Shown: positions 8,339 through 18,240, counted from the stretch's first letter. The stretch: DNA of 64,000 nt from Evansella sp. LMS18 (GCF_024362785.1 NZ_CP093301.1:4836001-4900000); one strand, 5' to 3'. The notes: generated by a model not told the origin, from the letters alone. Program-made: numbers and translations.

Positions 8339-9361
8339 TCAGGAAGCATCAAAGCCTCCTGCACCGTCTTCAACCGCTGCCTCGTAGGCAGGAGAAACAG
8401 CCTTTTCGATTGATGCTGCAAGGTCATCGGCTAAATCTCCTTCTTCGGACGACAAAGCAAAAACTCCTGAGCCTGCAGCAAAATACAGCGGGAAATTTTC
8501 CTGGCGAAGAGAAGGAGGAGCTTCTTTCACCGGGAGATGGCGGAAATAATCATCCTTTTTTCCGAAAGCAAGGGCATAAAGAGCCGCAGGGGGAAATTGA
8601 GAAAGGTCGGTCTGGTTTTTCGCGGATTCCGGCAGCCGCTCCTTATATTCCTTGAATCGGTAATAAATCTTCCAGCCATAATCAGTCATGTTTTTCAGAT
8701 AAAACATAAGCCAGAACGAGGCAATCGCCCCAGCGAGATATAATATACTCACAAAAGGAACGACAAATAATAATATTCCTCCGGCTACGAGCTGAATGAG
8801 GGCGATTGCTCCAAGTAAAAGCTTCCGTGACGGGAGATCAGACAGAAGTCCAAGCTGTTTCAGCTTTTGTTCATTGTTCTCCTCCCATTCATAATACCGC
8901 TGAATAAACCTCTCGCGGTTTTCCCGGTTTTCTGTATATACCTCCAGCTGGGAAGGATAAAATCTGCTGTGATCCCCTATTTCTTCCAGGAACCAGTCTG
9001 CGAGAAACTGTTCCTCTTCCTCCAGTCTCCCGCTCCCTGAGAGATTACGTTCGAAATAATATTCACTTCGTTTTTCATCGAAGCCTAAATGAAATTTCCG
9101 TTTAGCCACGAGGGAGAGGAGTCCGGACAATATATGCCTGGAACTATCCTCTCTTCCGTGAAGGAACTGGGCTGCCAGTGCCGGCGGCAGTTTTTCCAGG
9201 TCCTCTTCCGTAATAAGCAGCTTTTTTGATTCCAGCTTGTGTTTTTTTCGCCGGATATTTTCTTTGAAGCCAATTAGAACTATACCAGCGGCGAGCAAAA
9301 GGAATAAGCTTAAAGAAAACAGATAGACCGCCGAGCCCGCTTCAAAAAAGTCAGTCGTCAT
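8339..9361 (-). CDS. Membrane protein, DUF2207-like C-terminal region
   Basis: 340-aa membrane protein. One N-terminal membrane segment (about 12-32), a cytosolic domain (35-165), two close membrane segments (about 178-222) and a cytosolic tail. The cytosolic part (KLPPALAAQFLHGREDSSRHILSGLLSLVAKRKF) resembles the winged-helix-like portion of DUF2207 proteins, here without the extracellular N-terminal domain. The start ATG follows AAAGGAGG. It lies 31 nt downstream of the VTT-domain gene and is probably cotranscribed with it. Function unknown. Confidence 0.7.
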   Translation of the reverse strand: MTTDFFEAGSAVYLFSLSLFLLLAAGIVLIGFKENIRRKKHKLESKKLLITEEDLEKLPPALAAQFLHGREDSSRHILSGLLSLVAKRKFHLGFDEKRSEYYFERNLSGSGRLEEEEQFLADWFLEEIGDHSRFYPSQLEVYTENRENRERFIQRYYEWEENNEQKLKQLGLLSDLPSRKLLLGAIALIQLVAGGILLFVVPFVSILYLAGAIASFWLMFYLKNMTDYGWKIYYRFKEYKERLPESAKNQTDLSQFPPAALYALAFGKKDDYFRHLPVKEAPPSLRQENFPLYFAAGSGVFALSSEEGDLADDLAASIEKAVSPAYEAAVEDGAGGFDAS

Positions 9362-9392
9362 AGGCTTTTTGCCTCCTTTAATACACCAAGGT

Positions 9393-10097
9393 TTATTTTC
9401 TGCCTAAGGATAGCCTTCTGAATCTCCGCCTCCGGGTCGTACTCTCCTCTGTGGTAAAAAAACGATACAAGTAGGAGCCGAGAACGATTGCTGCAAAAAT
9501 AATATATGCTGTTAAATAAGGGAGGAACAACGGCCCGCTTATCCATAAGGGCGCTGAGAGAAGACTTAGCAGCCAGATCATTGAAATATTTCCAAGTATG
9601 GTTGAAATTAAGTAACTTCTGAAATTTATGGGACTGAATGCAGCCGCAATGGAAATAAGGTTGCTTGGCATTACGGGAATACTTCTTAATACGACGAGCA
9701 TCAGGACACCATATTCATTGATCTGCCTTAATATTTTGCTTAATGCCTTCTCTCTTTTCTCCCAAAACCGGTCAACCCACTTTCCACTGAACGATTCTGC
9801 AAGCCAGTAGCAAACTAAAGCGCCGATTGTTGTACCTATCATACTGAAGATAAAACCTTCCACTACACCGAAGCTTATAAAATGAATTAATATCACTACA
9901 ATTACGGGAAAAATTGTGACAGAACCCTGAAGCACCATCAGCGGTATAGTTATCCATAAAAGTCCGTAACCTGCTTCTTCCAGAATTCCATCTGTAAAAT
10001 AGTCCATATCCTCATTTCTGAGATGGGCAATCCATTCGAAATCTATCAGAAAGAGCAGAAGTATGAATCCTGTTAATATTAGGATTCCCTTTTTCAT
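9393..10097 (-). CDS. TVP38/TMEM64 family membrane protein (VTT domain)
   Basis: 234-aa integral membrane protein with the VTT/SNARE-associated fold shared with DedA proteins; several such proteins are lipid scramblases or transporters. Visible signature: IGTTIGALVCYWLAESFSGKW and VLRSIPVMPSNLISIAAAF. About six hydrophobic segments and a basic C-terminal tail. Upstream member of a two-gene unit with the gene at 8339. A second VTT protein is encoded at 21361. Confidence 0.85.
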   Translation of the reverse strand: MKKGILILTGFILLLFLIDFEWIAHLRNEDMDYFTDGILEEAGYGLLWITIPLMVLQGSVTIFPVIVVILIHFISFGVVEGFIFSMIGTTIGALVCYWLAESFSGKWVDRFWEKREKALSKILRQINEYGVLMLVVLRSIPVMPSNLISIAAAFSPINFRSYLISTILGNISMIWLLSLLSAPLWISGPLFLPYLTAYIIFAAIVLGSYLYRFFTTEESTTRRRRFRRLSLGRK

Positions 10098-10306
10098 ATA
10101 ATCACCTGATTTTTTTGTCCTGAAACCTCAATGCCAGTATGTGCTGCCTGAAACAATTAAAGCTATAATGCAATTATACAGTTACTTGAACCGCAATTAA
10201 AGAAATGTCAGCAGTTTTATGAAAACAACAATCTACGCGGTAAAGCCCAGGATTTTGGGAGCCCTGTTAATTCACATTGGCAAACCATCCCTCCCAATGG
10301 CAAAGA
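10098..10306. other. Intergenic region, no feature seen
   Basis: About 210 nt between the VTT gene start and the MFS gene end. I see no open frame with a ribosome binding site; the first 80 nt should contain the promoter of the VTT operon, but no clear -35/-10 pair stands out. Confidence 0.4.
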
Positions 10307-10324
10307 AGCAGGATTTCTCCTGCT
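10307..10324 (-). terminator. Weak hairpin downstream of MFS gene
   Basis: Stem AGCAGGA / TCCTGCT with a 4-nt loop, followed on the minus strand by TTCTTT, an imperfect T tract. Possible terminator for the transporter gene. Confidence 0.4.
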
Positions 10325-10350
10325 CCTTCATGGTCAATCTGTACAATTTT

Positions 10351-11514
10351 TTAAGCAGGTTCGTTCTGCCCCCGGTTGTTCCTCAAAAATGAAGCCCTGT
10401 ACAGCAGCGCACCTGCAAGCCCCGTTAAAGCGAGGAAAAACATGATCCAATAGAGAACACTCAGTTCATAATAATTCATTACTGTCCCGCCAATAAGGGA
10501 GCCGATTACACCGGAAATGCCAAAGAAAACTGAAATAAACAAGAGATGGCCCGTAGACTCCAGTTCTTCCGGCAGAAGTCTCGATACAAATTGAAAAGCA
10601 GTCAGATAAAACATGCCAAATGAGATGCCATGAAGCACCTGCACGGCGAGGAGAAATTCAGGATTCGGAACTGCCGCCATGAGAAGCCAGCGCACAACAT
10701 AGACTGCACCAGCGATGGCAATGAGCGTCAGGGGATGGAATCTCCTCATCCAGTACACACTTAATGCAAATACCAGAGCCTCTGTAGCAACACCAATGAA
10801 CCAAGCCATGCCAATATAAGATTCATTCCCGCCAAGTTCAATGATATACAGCCCAATAAACGAGTCATTAATCCGATGTGTGAGACTGATAGCGAAGCAC
10901 ATTAACAGAAATAAGAGCAGTTTCATATTTTTCGCCAGTTTCAGTGCATTGACCAGTTTAACAGGTTTCTTTGACGGTTCTCCATCAGGAGCGAAGTATG
11001 TAAAAAATAATGCGATAACGATAAAGAAAGCAAGGACATAATAGATATTCATAATGCCGATTTGCGTGAGAATAATCCCGCCGCCAAGGGAAGAAAACGC
11101 AAACCCGAGGGAGCCCCACATTCTTATCGATCCAAAAGACACCCCTTTAACAACAGATACTTTCTGCGCCAGGCTGTCCCCAAGGCCGCCGGCAGGCGAC
11201 ATAAAGGTAAAGAAAAGATAAATCAGCGGTATCAGGAGCAGGTACTCGGTTACCTGAAATACAATAAATCCTGTAGCCAGTGCGCCTGAGAGGCAGATTA
11301 ACAGCACCCTTTTTACCGTTTTCCATTTATCGCTCATAAACCCCCAGAAGGGCTGTGCAATAATAGAGGCTGCCGGGCCAGCAGCCAGAAGGACTCCAAT
11401 TTGACCTCCTGTCAGACCAAGCGCCTGAAAATAAACAGGCAGATAGCTTATAAGAATTGTCATAGAAGAATGAAAGAAAAACAGCATTCCTTTAAGTTTC
11501 CAGGTTGTATTCAT
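10351..11514 (-). CDS. MFS transporter, LacY/phenylpropionate permease-like
   Basis: 387-aa major facilitator protein with about 12 membrane segments. The typical loop 2-3 motif appears as GFMSDKWKTVKR near residue 60, and the first helix (FFFHSSMTILISYLPVYFQ) resembles the MFS_1-like/LacY type. The start ATG lies after AAAGGAAAT. It stands alone, with non-coding gaps on both sides. The substrate cannot be read from sequence; sugars, nucleosides or aromatic acids are possible. Confidence 0.85.
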   Translation of the reverse strand: MNTTWKLKGMLFFFHSSMTILISYLPVYFQALGLTGGQIGVLLAAGPAASIIAQPFWGFMSDKWKTVKRVLLICLSGALATGFIVFQVTEYLLLIPLIYLFFTFMSPAGGLGDSLAQKVSVVKGVSFGSIRMWGSLGFAFSSLGGGIILTQIGIMNIYYVLAFFIVIALFFTYFAPDGEPSKKPVKLVNALKLAKNMKLLLFLLMCFAISLTHRINDSFIGLYIIELGGNESYIGMAWFIGVATEALVFALSVYWMRRFHPLTLIAIAGAVYVVRWLLMAAVPNPEFLLAVQVLHGISFGMFYLTAFQFVSRLLPEELESTGHLLFISVFFGISGVIGSLIGGTVMNYYELSVLYWIMFFLALTGLAGALLYRASFLRNNRGQNEPA

Positions 11515-11653
11515 GATTTATATTTCCTTTCTGTCTTCACTGATAAGCAAGTAAGCCTAAACATTATATCATGGATACTCTTTCTGTCATGGGTAAGATT
11601 TCTGAAGAAAGGACAGCGGCCCGGCGCCATCCATGGAAGCCGGGCACTAAACC

Positions 11654-12745
11654 TTACAAAGCTGTCAATTTCTTATGAAGAAGACTTTCAATCTCTGAAA
11701 CCAGATTATCCATTTTATTATAATCTGTGTTTCGGTCATAGTACTGGTTTATTTGCTGCTGAATCTGATGAACCCTGTTAAGGCAGGCAGTCCCCTTTTT
11801 CATAGTATCCTTATAGCTTGCTGTATATTCCCCCAGTTCTCTGGAGTAAACATCTTCTACTAGAGGATCCATGCACCGCTCAAACATATCCACCACTTCA
11901 TCCTCTTTTCGGCGAGGGTCAATCACGTGAGGAGCTGTTCCATCAAGTATAGCAAAGCTCAGCTCCGGAATGAAAACCATATCAAGGCTCTTCGGGTCCA
12001 GCCCGCAAGGATAGTATTCCACATATAATTGCTTTTCCTCTGCAGCCTTCGCTATCTTTCTCATTAAGGTTGATTTTCCGCTTCCTGATCGCCCTTTAAT
12101 AATAATTCGTTTATTTATCCCTTTTGTTAATTCATCGATAAAGTTTAACGGACCGAAAGCTGTGGCGGCGCCAAAAAAACGTGCTGCCGTTTTTAAACCC
12201 GGCTTCGCATCCACTCTGGCTTTTTCTATCCATTTAGCGATGATTTCTTCCGCTGCCTGATCTGCTTTGCTGAAATCCATGGCCTTCAGGTAAACCGATT
12301 CCTTCTCTTCATGGATTACCCTTCCGTTTTTAAAATGCCTGTAGGCAGCCTGCCTTTCCGTGGCGGTCTCCTCCTGCAGCGAGAAAATTTCCCCTCGCGA
12401 CTTACGAAGGTGGTCCATTTTTAAACAATCGTTTAAATTTATCGTATGGTCTGCCAGCCCTGGATAACGGCTGGCCGGCAGTACAGCTTCATTATCCGCC
12501 AGAATCACAAGGTTTGCTGCAGGAATGGAGAGACCGTCAGGGGTTTTCCCGTCATCCGGATGGACAAATAGTTCTGTTTTCGATCCGTATTTCCCCAGCC
12601 AGTCAGCAAGTTTTAACAACACAGTCCCCCTTGCACCCATGCTGCTGCCTGTTACTAGCCAGACTTCCGTATCTCCCTGCCAGAACTGTCCTGCAAGGCT
12701 GTAAAACCCTTCACTAGTATTACCGGATATATATGTTGTTTTCAC
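11654..12745 (-). CDS. P-loop ATPase, PRK06851-like
   Basis: 363-aa cytosolic ATPase. It appears to be a tandem of two related P-loop-type halves: a degenerate one at the N-terminus (VWLVTGSSMGARGTVLLK) and a canonical Walker A, GRSGSGKST, near residue 217 followed by LMRKIAKAAEE. This layout matches Bacillaceae proteins catalogued as PRK06851. The biochemical role is unknown. The start ATG follows AGGAGGTAC. It lies downstream of the PHP gene but after that gene's terminator. Confidence 0.75.
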   Translation of the reverse strand: MKTTYISGNTSEGFYSLAGQFWQGDTEVWLVTGSSMGARGTVLLKLADWLGKYGSKTELFVHPDDGKTPDGLSIPAANLVILADNEAVLPASRYPGLADHTINLNDCLKMDHLRKSRGEIFSLQEETATERQAAYRHFKNGRVIHEEKESVYLKAMDFSKADQAAEEIIAKWIEKARVDAKPGLKTAARFFGAATAFGPLNFIDELTKGINKRIIIKGRSGSGKSTLMRKIAKAAEEKQLYVEYYPCGLDPKSLDMVFIPELSFAILDGTAPHVIDPRRKEDEVVDMFERCMDPLVEDVYSRELGEYTASYKDTMKKGTACLNRVHQIQQQINQYYDRNTDYNKMDNLVSEIESLLHKKLTAL

Positions 12746-12903
12746 TGCAAAGTACCTCCTTTATCGTCTTTTATTTTATGCACTGATGCCTATTTACGTT
12801 AAAAGGGGACGTGCGTAAGGGAAGAAGGATCGATTCACTGTTTAGTACACCCCATATGGATTCGCAAACAAACAACATGATTTTCACCTCTCTGTATTCC
12901 AAA

Positions 12904-12934
12904 GAAAAACAAGGCCCGAGTCTCAGACCTTGTT
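12904..12934 (-). terminator. Intrinsic terminator of PHP gene
   Basis: Minus-strand stem AACAAGG / CCTTGTT with a 13-nt loop and a following TTTTTC tract. The stem overlaps the last codons of the PHP gene. Confidence 0.75.
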
Positions 12935-13789
12935 CATGAGTATATTGTACAGCAGTTGCCCATGCTCATAGGGCAGTTTCGTTTCTCCAAGGAGTTCCCC
13001 AGCCCTGCCGAAGGATTCATGGTGAAAATCCGAACCTCCGGTAACTAAGACAGCTTTTCCCCTTTCGGCTTCCGCTTTGGCCGCCAGGGCTTCAAAACGG
13101 CTGACAGCTGCTTTATCGTGGTCCCGGTGATACACTTCCACCCCATCGAGCCCACCGGAGACAAGCCATTTAAAGATTTCGTCATCGAGGGAATAAAAAA
13201 CAGGGTGGGCGACAATTGCCAGGCCGCCAGCATCATGAATAAGATCAATCGCCTCTGCAGGAGTCATCTCTTTTTCTTTCGGAACGTAGCACGGCTTTCC
13301 GTCTGCTAAATATTTGCGGAAAGCCTCCTTTACATCCGAAGCATACCTTTTTTCAACCATCACTTTAGCAACGTGCGGCCTTGAAAGAGTATCCCCTTTA
13401 GCATATACCTTCACTTCCTCAAAGCTGATGGCCATGCCCTCATCCTTGCATTTTTCGAGCATTTTGACCATACGCTCAACTCTCATATTCTGCTGAAACG
13501 TGAGCGCATCCTGAAGAGGTCCATGATCAGGATTTATGCCATACCCTAATATATCCACATGTTTGCCCTTGGCCCGGGAAGACAGCTCAATCCCATTGAT
13601 GAACTTCATGCCAAGGTCTTCAGCGGCCCTTTTAGCAGGAGCAATGCCCTGTGTCGTATCATGATCTGTAAGAGAGACAAGTGTCAGACCTGCCTCCGCA
13701 CATTTTTTCATAAGCTCCTCTGGTTTATAACTGCCGTCAGAGGCTGTCGAATGCATATGCAAATCCGCTTTCTCGTTTATTTTAATCAC
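12923..13789 (-). CDS. PHP-domain phosphoesterase (RNase AM / nucleoside bisphosphate phosphatase type)
   Basis: 288-aa metal-dependent phosphoesterase. PHP motifs in order: DLHMHSTASDGS at residues 9-20, LTDHDT near 41, E in GIELS near 67, IVAHP near 195 and GSDFHH near 256. The layout matches the YciV/Trph family, which removes phosphate from 3',5'-nucleoside bisphosphates or trims RNA 5' ends. It follows nadE by 18 nt and may be the last gene of the yneQ-nadE-PHP unit. Family firm, substrate inferred. Confidence 0.88.
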   Translation of the reverse strand: MIKINEKADLHMHSTASDGSYKPEELMKKCAEAGLTLVSLTDHDTTQGIAPAKRAAEDLGMKFINGIELSSRAKGKHVDILGYGINPDHGPLQDALTFQQNMRVERMVKMLEKCKDEGMAISFEEVKVYAKGDTLSRPHVAKVMVEKRYASDVKEAFRKYLADGKPCYVPKEKEMTPAEAIDLIHDAGGLAIVAHPVFYSLDDEIFKWLVSGGLDGVEVYHRDHDKAAVSRFEALAAKAEAERGKAVLVTGGSDFHHESFGRAGELLGETKLPYEHGQLLYNILMNKV

Positions 13790-13807
13790 TCCCTGGCCTG
13801 CACTTGT

Positions 13808-14635
13808 TTATTTCCACCAGTCATCAAAAACAGTCGGTGGAAGCTGCCGTTTATGTTCAGTCTGGCGGTATCTCCGCTCAACATTTTCTTTTGCTTCCTG
13901 TGGAATCTCTTTTCCTTCCAGATAATCATCAATCTGGTCATAAGTCATCCCGAGTGATTCTTCGTCGGGCTGCATCGGCTTCTCATCCTCCAGGTCAGCG
14001 GTAGGGACTTTTGAATAAATAAATTCCGGCCCGTCAAGCTCTCTTAGCAGCGCGATCCCCTGCCGTTTATTAAGTCCATACAACGGCGCGATATCACAGG
14101 CTCCGTCGCCGTATTTCGTGAAAAATCCTGTCACAGCCTCGGCTGCATGGTCTGTGCCGATAACTAAACACTTGTAATGGCCGGCAAGGTCGAACTGCGC
14201 TTTCATTCTCTCTCTCGCTTTTGTGTTTCCTTTTATAAAATCGCTTAAGCTTTCTCCTGTAGCATCATAAAATTGTTCAAACGCTGCGTCCACCGCAGGC
14301 TTAATATCTATTTTCACCCTTACTGTCGGCTGGATGTAATCCATTGCTTCCTGTGCATGGTCTTCATCGCCCTGCACACCGTACGGAAGCCTGACACCTA
14401 TAAATTTATATTTATCCGTGCTCTCTTCCTCGTTCAGCTCATCCACGGCAATCTGTGCAAGCTTTCCTGCAAGAGTGGAGTCCTGGCCTCCTGAAATTCC
14501 AAGCACATAGCCTTCCATCCCTGTTTTCTTTAAGTAGTGTTTCAGGAAATCAACCCTGTCTCTCACCTCTTTTTTTGGATCGATTTCAGATTTCACTTTT
14601 AAAGCTGCAATGATTTCATTCTGCAGACCTGCCAT
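13808..14635 (-). CDS. nadE: NH3-dependent NAD+ synthetase
   Basis: 275-aa NAD synthetase that converts deamido-NAD to NAD with ammonia and ATP. It carries the PP-loop SGGQDS near residue 43, [22 protein letters not shown] in the centre and the C-terminal HKRQLP...FDDWWK typical of Bacillus NadE. No glutaminase domain is present. Two starts are possible: ATG 14642-14644, which overlaps the yneQ stop as ATGA, and ATG 14635, which has AAGGA eight nt upstream; the second is preferred. Cotranscribed with yneQ. Confidence 0.95.
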   Translation of the reverse strand: MAGLQNEIIAALKVKSEIDPKKEVRDRVDFLKHYLKKTGMEGYVLGISGGQDSTLAGKLAQIAVDELNEEESTDKYKFIGVRLPYGVQGDEDHAQEAMDYIQPTVRVKIDIKPAVDAAFEQFYDATGESLSDFIKGNTKARERMKAQFDLAGHYKCLVIGTDHAAEAVTGFFTKYGDGACDIAPLYGLNKRQGIALLRELDGPEFIYSKVPTADLEDEKPMQPDEESLGMTYDQIDDYLEGKEIPQEAKENVERRYRQTEHKRQLPPTVFDDWWK

Positions 14636-14640
14636 ACTCC

Positions 14641-14952
14641 TCATCCTTTCTTCCGCTTCTCTAATTTCTGAAGCTGGTAATATTTATTTTCTTTTTTCAG
14701 AATTTCCCGCTGCTTTTCGCCGAGAAGATCAAAATGGGGAAGGTCTTCCCTGTCATGGATCCATTCAGGCCTTAAACCGTAGCTTCTGCCCCACTGGACC
14801 AGTTTTTTTCTGTCTGTGCAAGCCGCTTTCGTCACTGTATTACAATCTGGAAAACGGTCGTCCAGCCAGTAGTGGGTCAGAAATGAGATTTCACCATTTC
14901 CGGCCTTTGTTTTCCATTCGATTAATTCTTTCCTGTTGATTCCAAAAGCCAT
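14641..14952 (-). CDS. yneQ: YneQ-like conserved protein
   Basis: 103-aa soluble, basic protein beginning [14 protein letters not shown], matching the small Bacillus YneQ family of unknown function. The ATG at 14952 begins the family-like N-terminus; an in-frame ATG lies 27 nt upstream. The stop overlaps or abuts nadE, so translation is probably coupled. In B. subtilis yneQ lies beside yneP, and yneP is the next gene here too (15184), supporting the identification by synteny. Confidence 0.75.
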   Translation of the reverse strand: MAFGINRKELIEWKTKAGNGEISFLTHYWLDDRFPDCNTVTKAACTDRKKLVQWGRSYGLRPEWIHDREDLPHFDLLGEKQREILKKENKYYQLQKLEKRKKG

Positions 14953-15125
14953 CTCCCCGTCTCCTTTCATCCCTTTCATTTAAACAGGAAAGCTAGATGC
15001 CTTTCAACACCAAAGGCTCGGCTTGTAATAAAACCTCACACACTTTTTTCAGATATCCGGTTTATTAAAATGTTATTCCCAAAATGGCGGATAACTAAGC
15101 AAAGGATACTATTGAAATAGTAAAG

Positions 15126-15165
15126 AAAAAAGCAAGCGCTGTTGTTGAACAGCCCCGCCTTTTTC
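15126..15165 (-). terminator. Intrinsic terminator of yneP
   Basis: Stem GCTGTT / AACAGC with a 4-nt loop, flanked by a longer imperfect A-rich/T-rich stem; the minus strand ends in TTTTTT. Confidence 0.75.
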
Positions 15166-15183
15166 TTTCATTATTTTTATTTA

Positions 15184-15633
15184 TCAAGTCTGCGACTGGT
15201 TCAAAACCGATTCTTCCGGCTTTTTATTCGTCTCGTATGCTTCATGCCAGTCAGGAAATTGCTTTTTGATGGAAACAGGACGGAATGTCTCCGCATCAAC
15301 ACATACATGTTCACTTGTCGCTTTGCAGCAAACCCTTCCTGCTTCATTGACAATTTCATATCCATAAGTAACCCGGAAGCCGTTATATTTCTCAATCCAT
15401 GTGTGAATCACTACGTTTTCGCCATATCTTGCGGGATGCTTATAATCCACGTTTACATTTGTTACAGGCGCAAGTACTCCCCTTTTTTCCATATCAGCGT
15501 AATGAAAACCTAATTCTTTAATCAGGCTGGTTCTGCCGATCTCACACCAGACTAAATAATTTGCATGATATACGACACCCATCTGGTCTGTTTCCGCGTA
15601 TCTGACTGTAACGTCTTCTGTTGAAATTAACAT
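15184..15633 (-). CDS. yneP: Acyl-CoA thioesterase, YneP/FadM-like hotdog fold
   Basis: 149-aa 4-hydroxybenzoyl-CoA thioesterase-type hotdog protein. The catalytic motif RYAETDQMGVVYHANY (residues 10-25) contains the conserved Asp. It would hydrolyse acyl-CoA or acyl-ACP thioesters in the cytosol. It begins 2 nt after the AAA+ ATPase stop, so the two are cotranscribed, and it ends at the terminator 15126-15165. Neighbourhood with yneQ matches B. subtilis. Confidence 0.85.
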   Translation of the reverse strand: MLISTEDVTVRYAETDQMGVVYHANYLVWCEIGRTSLIKELGFHYADMEKRGVLAPVTNVNVDYKHPARYGENVVIHTWIEKYNGFRVTYGYEIVNEAGRVCCKATSEHVCVDAETFRPVSIKKQFPDWHEAYETNKKPEESVLNQSQT

Positions 15634-15635
15634 TG

Positions 15636-17984
15636 TTATTCTGCTCCTTTATCCAGTATAGAAAAATCTTCCTTTTCTAATTTCGTCAAAACCTCTTTAT
15701 TTTCCTGCTTTCCCGACTGGATTAGTCTGTATGCCTGTCGCTGAATCGCTTCTTCCGCCAGGTTTTTCATTGCCCTGGCGTTCCCGGAAGGCTTTTCCTT
15801 TTCGATGGCTCCCCGTAAAGCTTCCTCTGTTTCCTTATTTATTTCATATCCAAATTCCTCAATATAAAAATGAAGAATTTCAATGAGCTCCCCAGGGCTG
15901 TATGGAGGAAACTCAATCGTTTTCTTGAATCTGGAGCTCAGTCCCGGGTTGCTGTTAATGAGCTGTTCCATCTCTCTGGAATACCCGGCTAATATAACGA
16001 CAAGATTTTCATCGTTTTTTGTCATTTCTTCCACAAGTGTATCGATAGCCTCTTTGCCAAAATCCTGCGCGCCTTTCTGAACGGTAAGAGAATATGCTTC
16101 GTCAATAAACAAAACACCGCCAAGAGCTTCTCTGATTTTTTTCTTTGTTTTTGAGGCAGTCTGCCCTGTATAGCCTGCTACAAGGTCGCTCCTTCCTGCA
16201 ACAACAAGATGGCCTCGTTTCAAGAGGCCCAGCTCGCTTAAAATCTTCCCATAGATTTTTGCCACTGTTGTCTTTCCTGTCCCCGGAGGCCCTGTAAAAA
16301 TTCCGTGAAGCTGCACAGGTACGGAAGGAAGACCTTCCTCTTCACGTTTTTTCTGCACCTCCACAAAGGAAGCGAGCATCTTCACCTGATCTTTTACTTT
16401 TTTCAGGCCAATCAGTTCATTAAGCTGTTCTTCTCCTGATTTTTCCTGTTTCTTATCTTTTCCCTCTTTTTCAAAAGCACTTTCGTCAAGGATGGTAAAG
16501 TTTTCGGAACTGTATTCTTTACTTCTCGCTACTGCGGCTCCTTTTTTAAAAATAGCGTCCAAGATTATATTTTTTACCGTTCTTGCATTCCCAAATGTCT
16601 CGTCGACCTGTGACTTAATAATCTGCCTTCTGAGAGCAGCCAGAGCCTCGTCCGTTAAAGTGTAATCGTTATCCAGTGCCATTCTTTCTCCGATTTCTAT
16701 CAGCTCGTCAATAGAATAATCCGGGAGATGGAGATGATTGCTTTCGGGGAATCTGCTTCTCAGGCCTGGATTGCTCCAGAGAAAATTTCTCATTTCTTCA
16801 GGATATCCTGCTAAAATGACACCGAACCTGCCGGCATACGCCCCGCTCGTCATGGCTGATACCAAAGTGTCCACGGCAGCCTGACCATAATCAGTCCCGG
16901 ATGCTCCTTCCCGTTTCAGGCTGTATGCTTCGTCGATAAACAGCACACCCCCTGCTGCGGATTTTATCACTTCCATTGTTTTTTCCTCTGTCTGGCCAAC
17001 ATATGCTCCAACGAGCTGAGAACGGTCTGCTTCGATTACTTCTTCTCTCGGAAGGACACCGAGTTTATAGTAAATTTTCGCGAGCAGCCTGGCCAGCTCT
17101 GTTTTCCCGGTCCCGGGATTTCCGGTTAAAATCATATTCAGCGATTGTTCATTTTGCAGCTGATACCCTTGTTTTTTGCGTTCAGCTTCATAGATCAGAT
17201 AATGATAATATTCATTTATTTTCTCCTTCACTTCCTCGAGGCCGACCATGGAATGAAGTTTTTTCAATGCATCATCCTCTTCTGCCTCCAGCTGGGACTC
17301 CCGCCAGGCTTCCCAGTTTTCTGCAGCAACGGAAACGGCATCAATCGCAGTCTTAAACGCTTTATGCTTTTCTTTGGAGAAGTATATTCCTGAAATAGAA
17401 GCTTTATATTCTGCTGCTGCTTCCTTGAGGAATTCGATTTGTTCAGCAGCTTCCTGCAGAATTTCTTCTCCAGCTCTCGTTTCATTCAGAAGTTTGCTGT
17501 TCCCCGATACCTCCGCAGCCTTCTTCAGCTCACCTATTTTAGGCAGCCAGTCGTTCAGGTTCGTTTCTGTCTCCTCAGCCATTTGCAGAGATTTATCAAT
17601 CGCTTTCTTTTTCCCCTGGCTGTGGTCGGTTTCCCTGATGACAGGAAACTGATCGCTGAAAAGCTGCTCATTTATTACTTTCGAATAAATATAGATAACC
17701 GTTTCAGCCACATACATATCTTTGTCATCAATAGTTTTAGCTTCTTCCAGTCTCTCGGCAACCTTCCTATCCAAAAGCTGAGTCCTGTTAAACCTGGCTG
17801 CAGCTGCCATGGCGAGAAGCTTAGCTTTCATGTGTTGATGCTGCTGCGAATTCTCCGTTGATTCTTTTTCAAGATCTGTTAAGGTCCTGATGATTTCTGT
17901 TTCCTTCAGCCTTGAAAAACCTGAGTTTTCCCATTTATATATGCTGTCAGCAACAGCTGCTGTGTTCGTTTGTTTACGCATCAC
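15636..17984 (-). CDS. Double AAA+ ATPase, CbxX/SpoVK-like
   Basis: 782-aa protein with an N-terminal helical region (1-235, rich in Glu/Lys) and two CbxX/CfxQ-type AAA+ modules. Module 1 (about 240-480): GNPGTGKT near 290, Walker B LFIDEAYSL, then GYPEEM. Module 2 (about 510-760): GPPGTGKT near 565, LFIDEAYSL, then GYSREM. The B. subtilis relative SpoVK has one such module, and EccA of type VII secretion has another arrangement. Sequence supports a remodelling ATPase; the client is unknown. It heads the operon with yneP. Confidence 0.85.
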   Translation of the reverse strand: MMRKQTNTAAVADSIYKWENSGFSRLKETEIIRTLTDLEKESTENSQQHQHMKAKLLAMAAAARFNRTQLLDRKVAERLEEAKTIDDKDMYVAETVIYIYSKVINEQLFSDQFPVIRETDHSQGKKKAIDKSLQMAEETETNLNDWLPKIGELKKAAEVSGNSKLLNETRAGEEILQEAAEQIEFLKEAAAEYKASISGIYFSKEKHKAFKTAIDAVSVAAENWEAWRESQLEAEEDDALKKLHSMVGLEEVKEKINEYYHYLIYEAERKKQGYQLQNEQSLNMILTGNPGTGKTELARLLAKIYYKLGVLPREEVIEADRSQLVGAYVGQTEEKTMEVIKSAAGGVLFIDEAYSLKREGASGTDYGQAAVDTLVSAMTSGAYAGRFGVILAGYPEEMRNFLWSNPGLRSRFPESNHLHLPDYSIDELIEIGERMALDNDYTLTDEALAALRRQIIKSQVDETFGNARTVKNIILDAIFKKGAAVARSKEYSSENFTILDESAFEKEGKDKKQEKSGEEQLNELIGLKKVKDQVKMLASFVEVQKKREEEGLPSVPVQLHGIFTGPPGTGKTTVAKIYGKILSELGLLKRGHLVVAGRSDLVAGYTGQTASKTKKKIREALGGVLFIDEAYSLTVQKGAQDFGKEAIDTLVEEMTKNDENLVVILAGYSREMEQLINSNPGLSSRFKKTIEFPPYSPGELIEILHFYIEEFGYEINKETEEALRGAIEKEKPSGNARAMKNLAEEAIQRQAYRLIQSGKQENKEVLTKLEKEDFSILDKGAE

Positions 17985-18240
17985 TTTAATCTTCCTTTCA
18001 CAATTCAGAGGGAGTTAAAAAGTATTTCCTTACTGTATTTTCACAAATCTTATCGCTGCAGGCAAATTATGAGGTTCTTTCTTTGAGAGCATGGAAGCTT
18101 GCCTGGCTATATGAAGAAAACTCGCCGATTGGCCAGCCTTATTAAGAAATGTCTCTGGCAAAGTTCCACACGTTCCGGGAGAATGCCGAATATCAGTGAG
18201 CAAGGCCCCCTGTAACGGCCCCCTTAAATATAATTGAATT
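17985..18240. other. Intergenic region upstream of the AAA+ operon
   Basis: No reading frame with a ribosome binding site and no recognisable RNA. The promoter of the AAA+/yneP operon must lie in the first part, but no strong -35/-10 pair is evident. Confidence 0.4.

Noticed and set aside
12770-12885. Short minus-strand frame with GAGAGGTG ahead of an ATG, between two genes
   Set aside because: Only about 35 codons, no recognisable composition and no conserved feature; kept out for lack of support.
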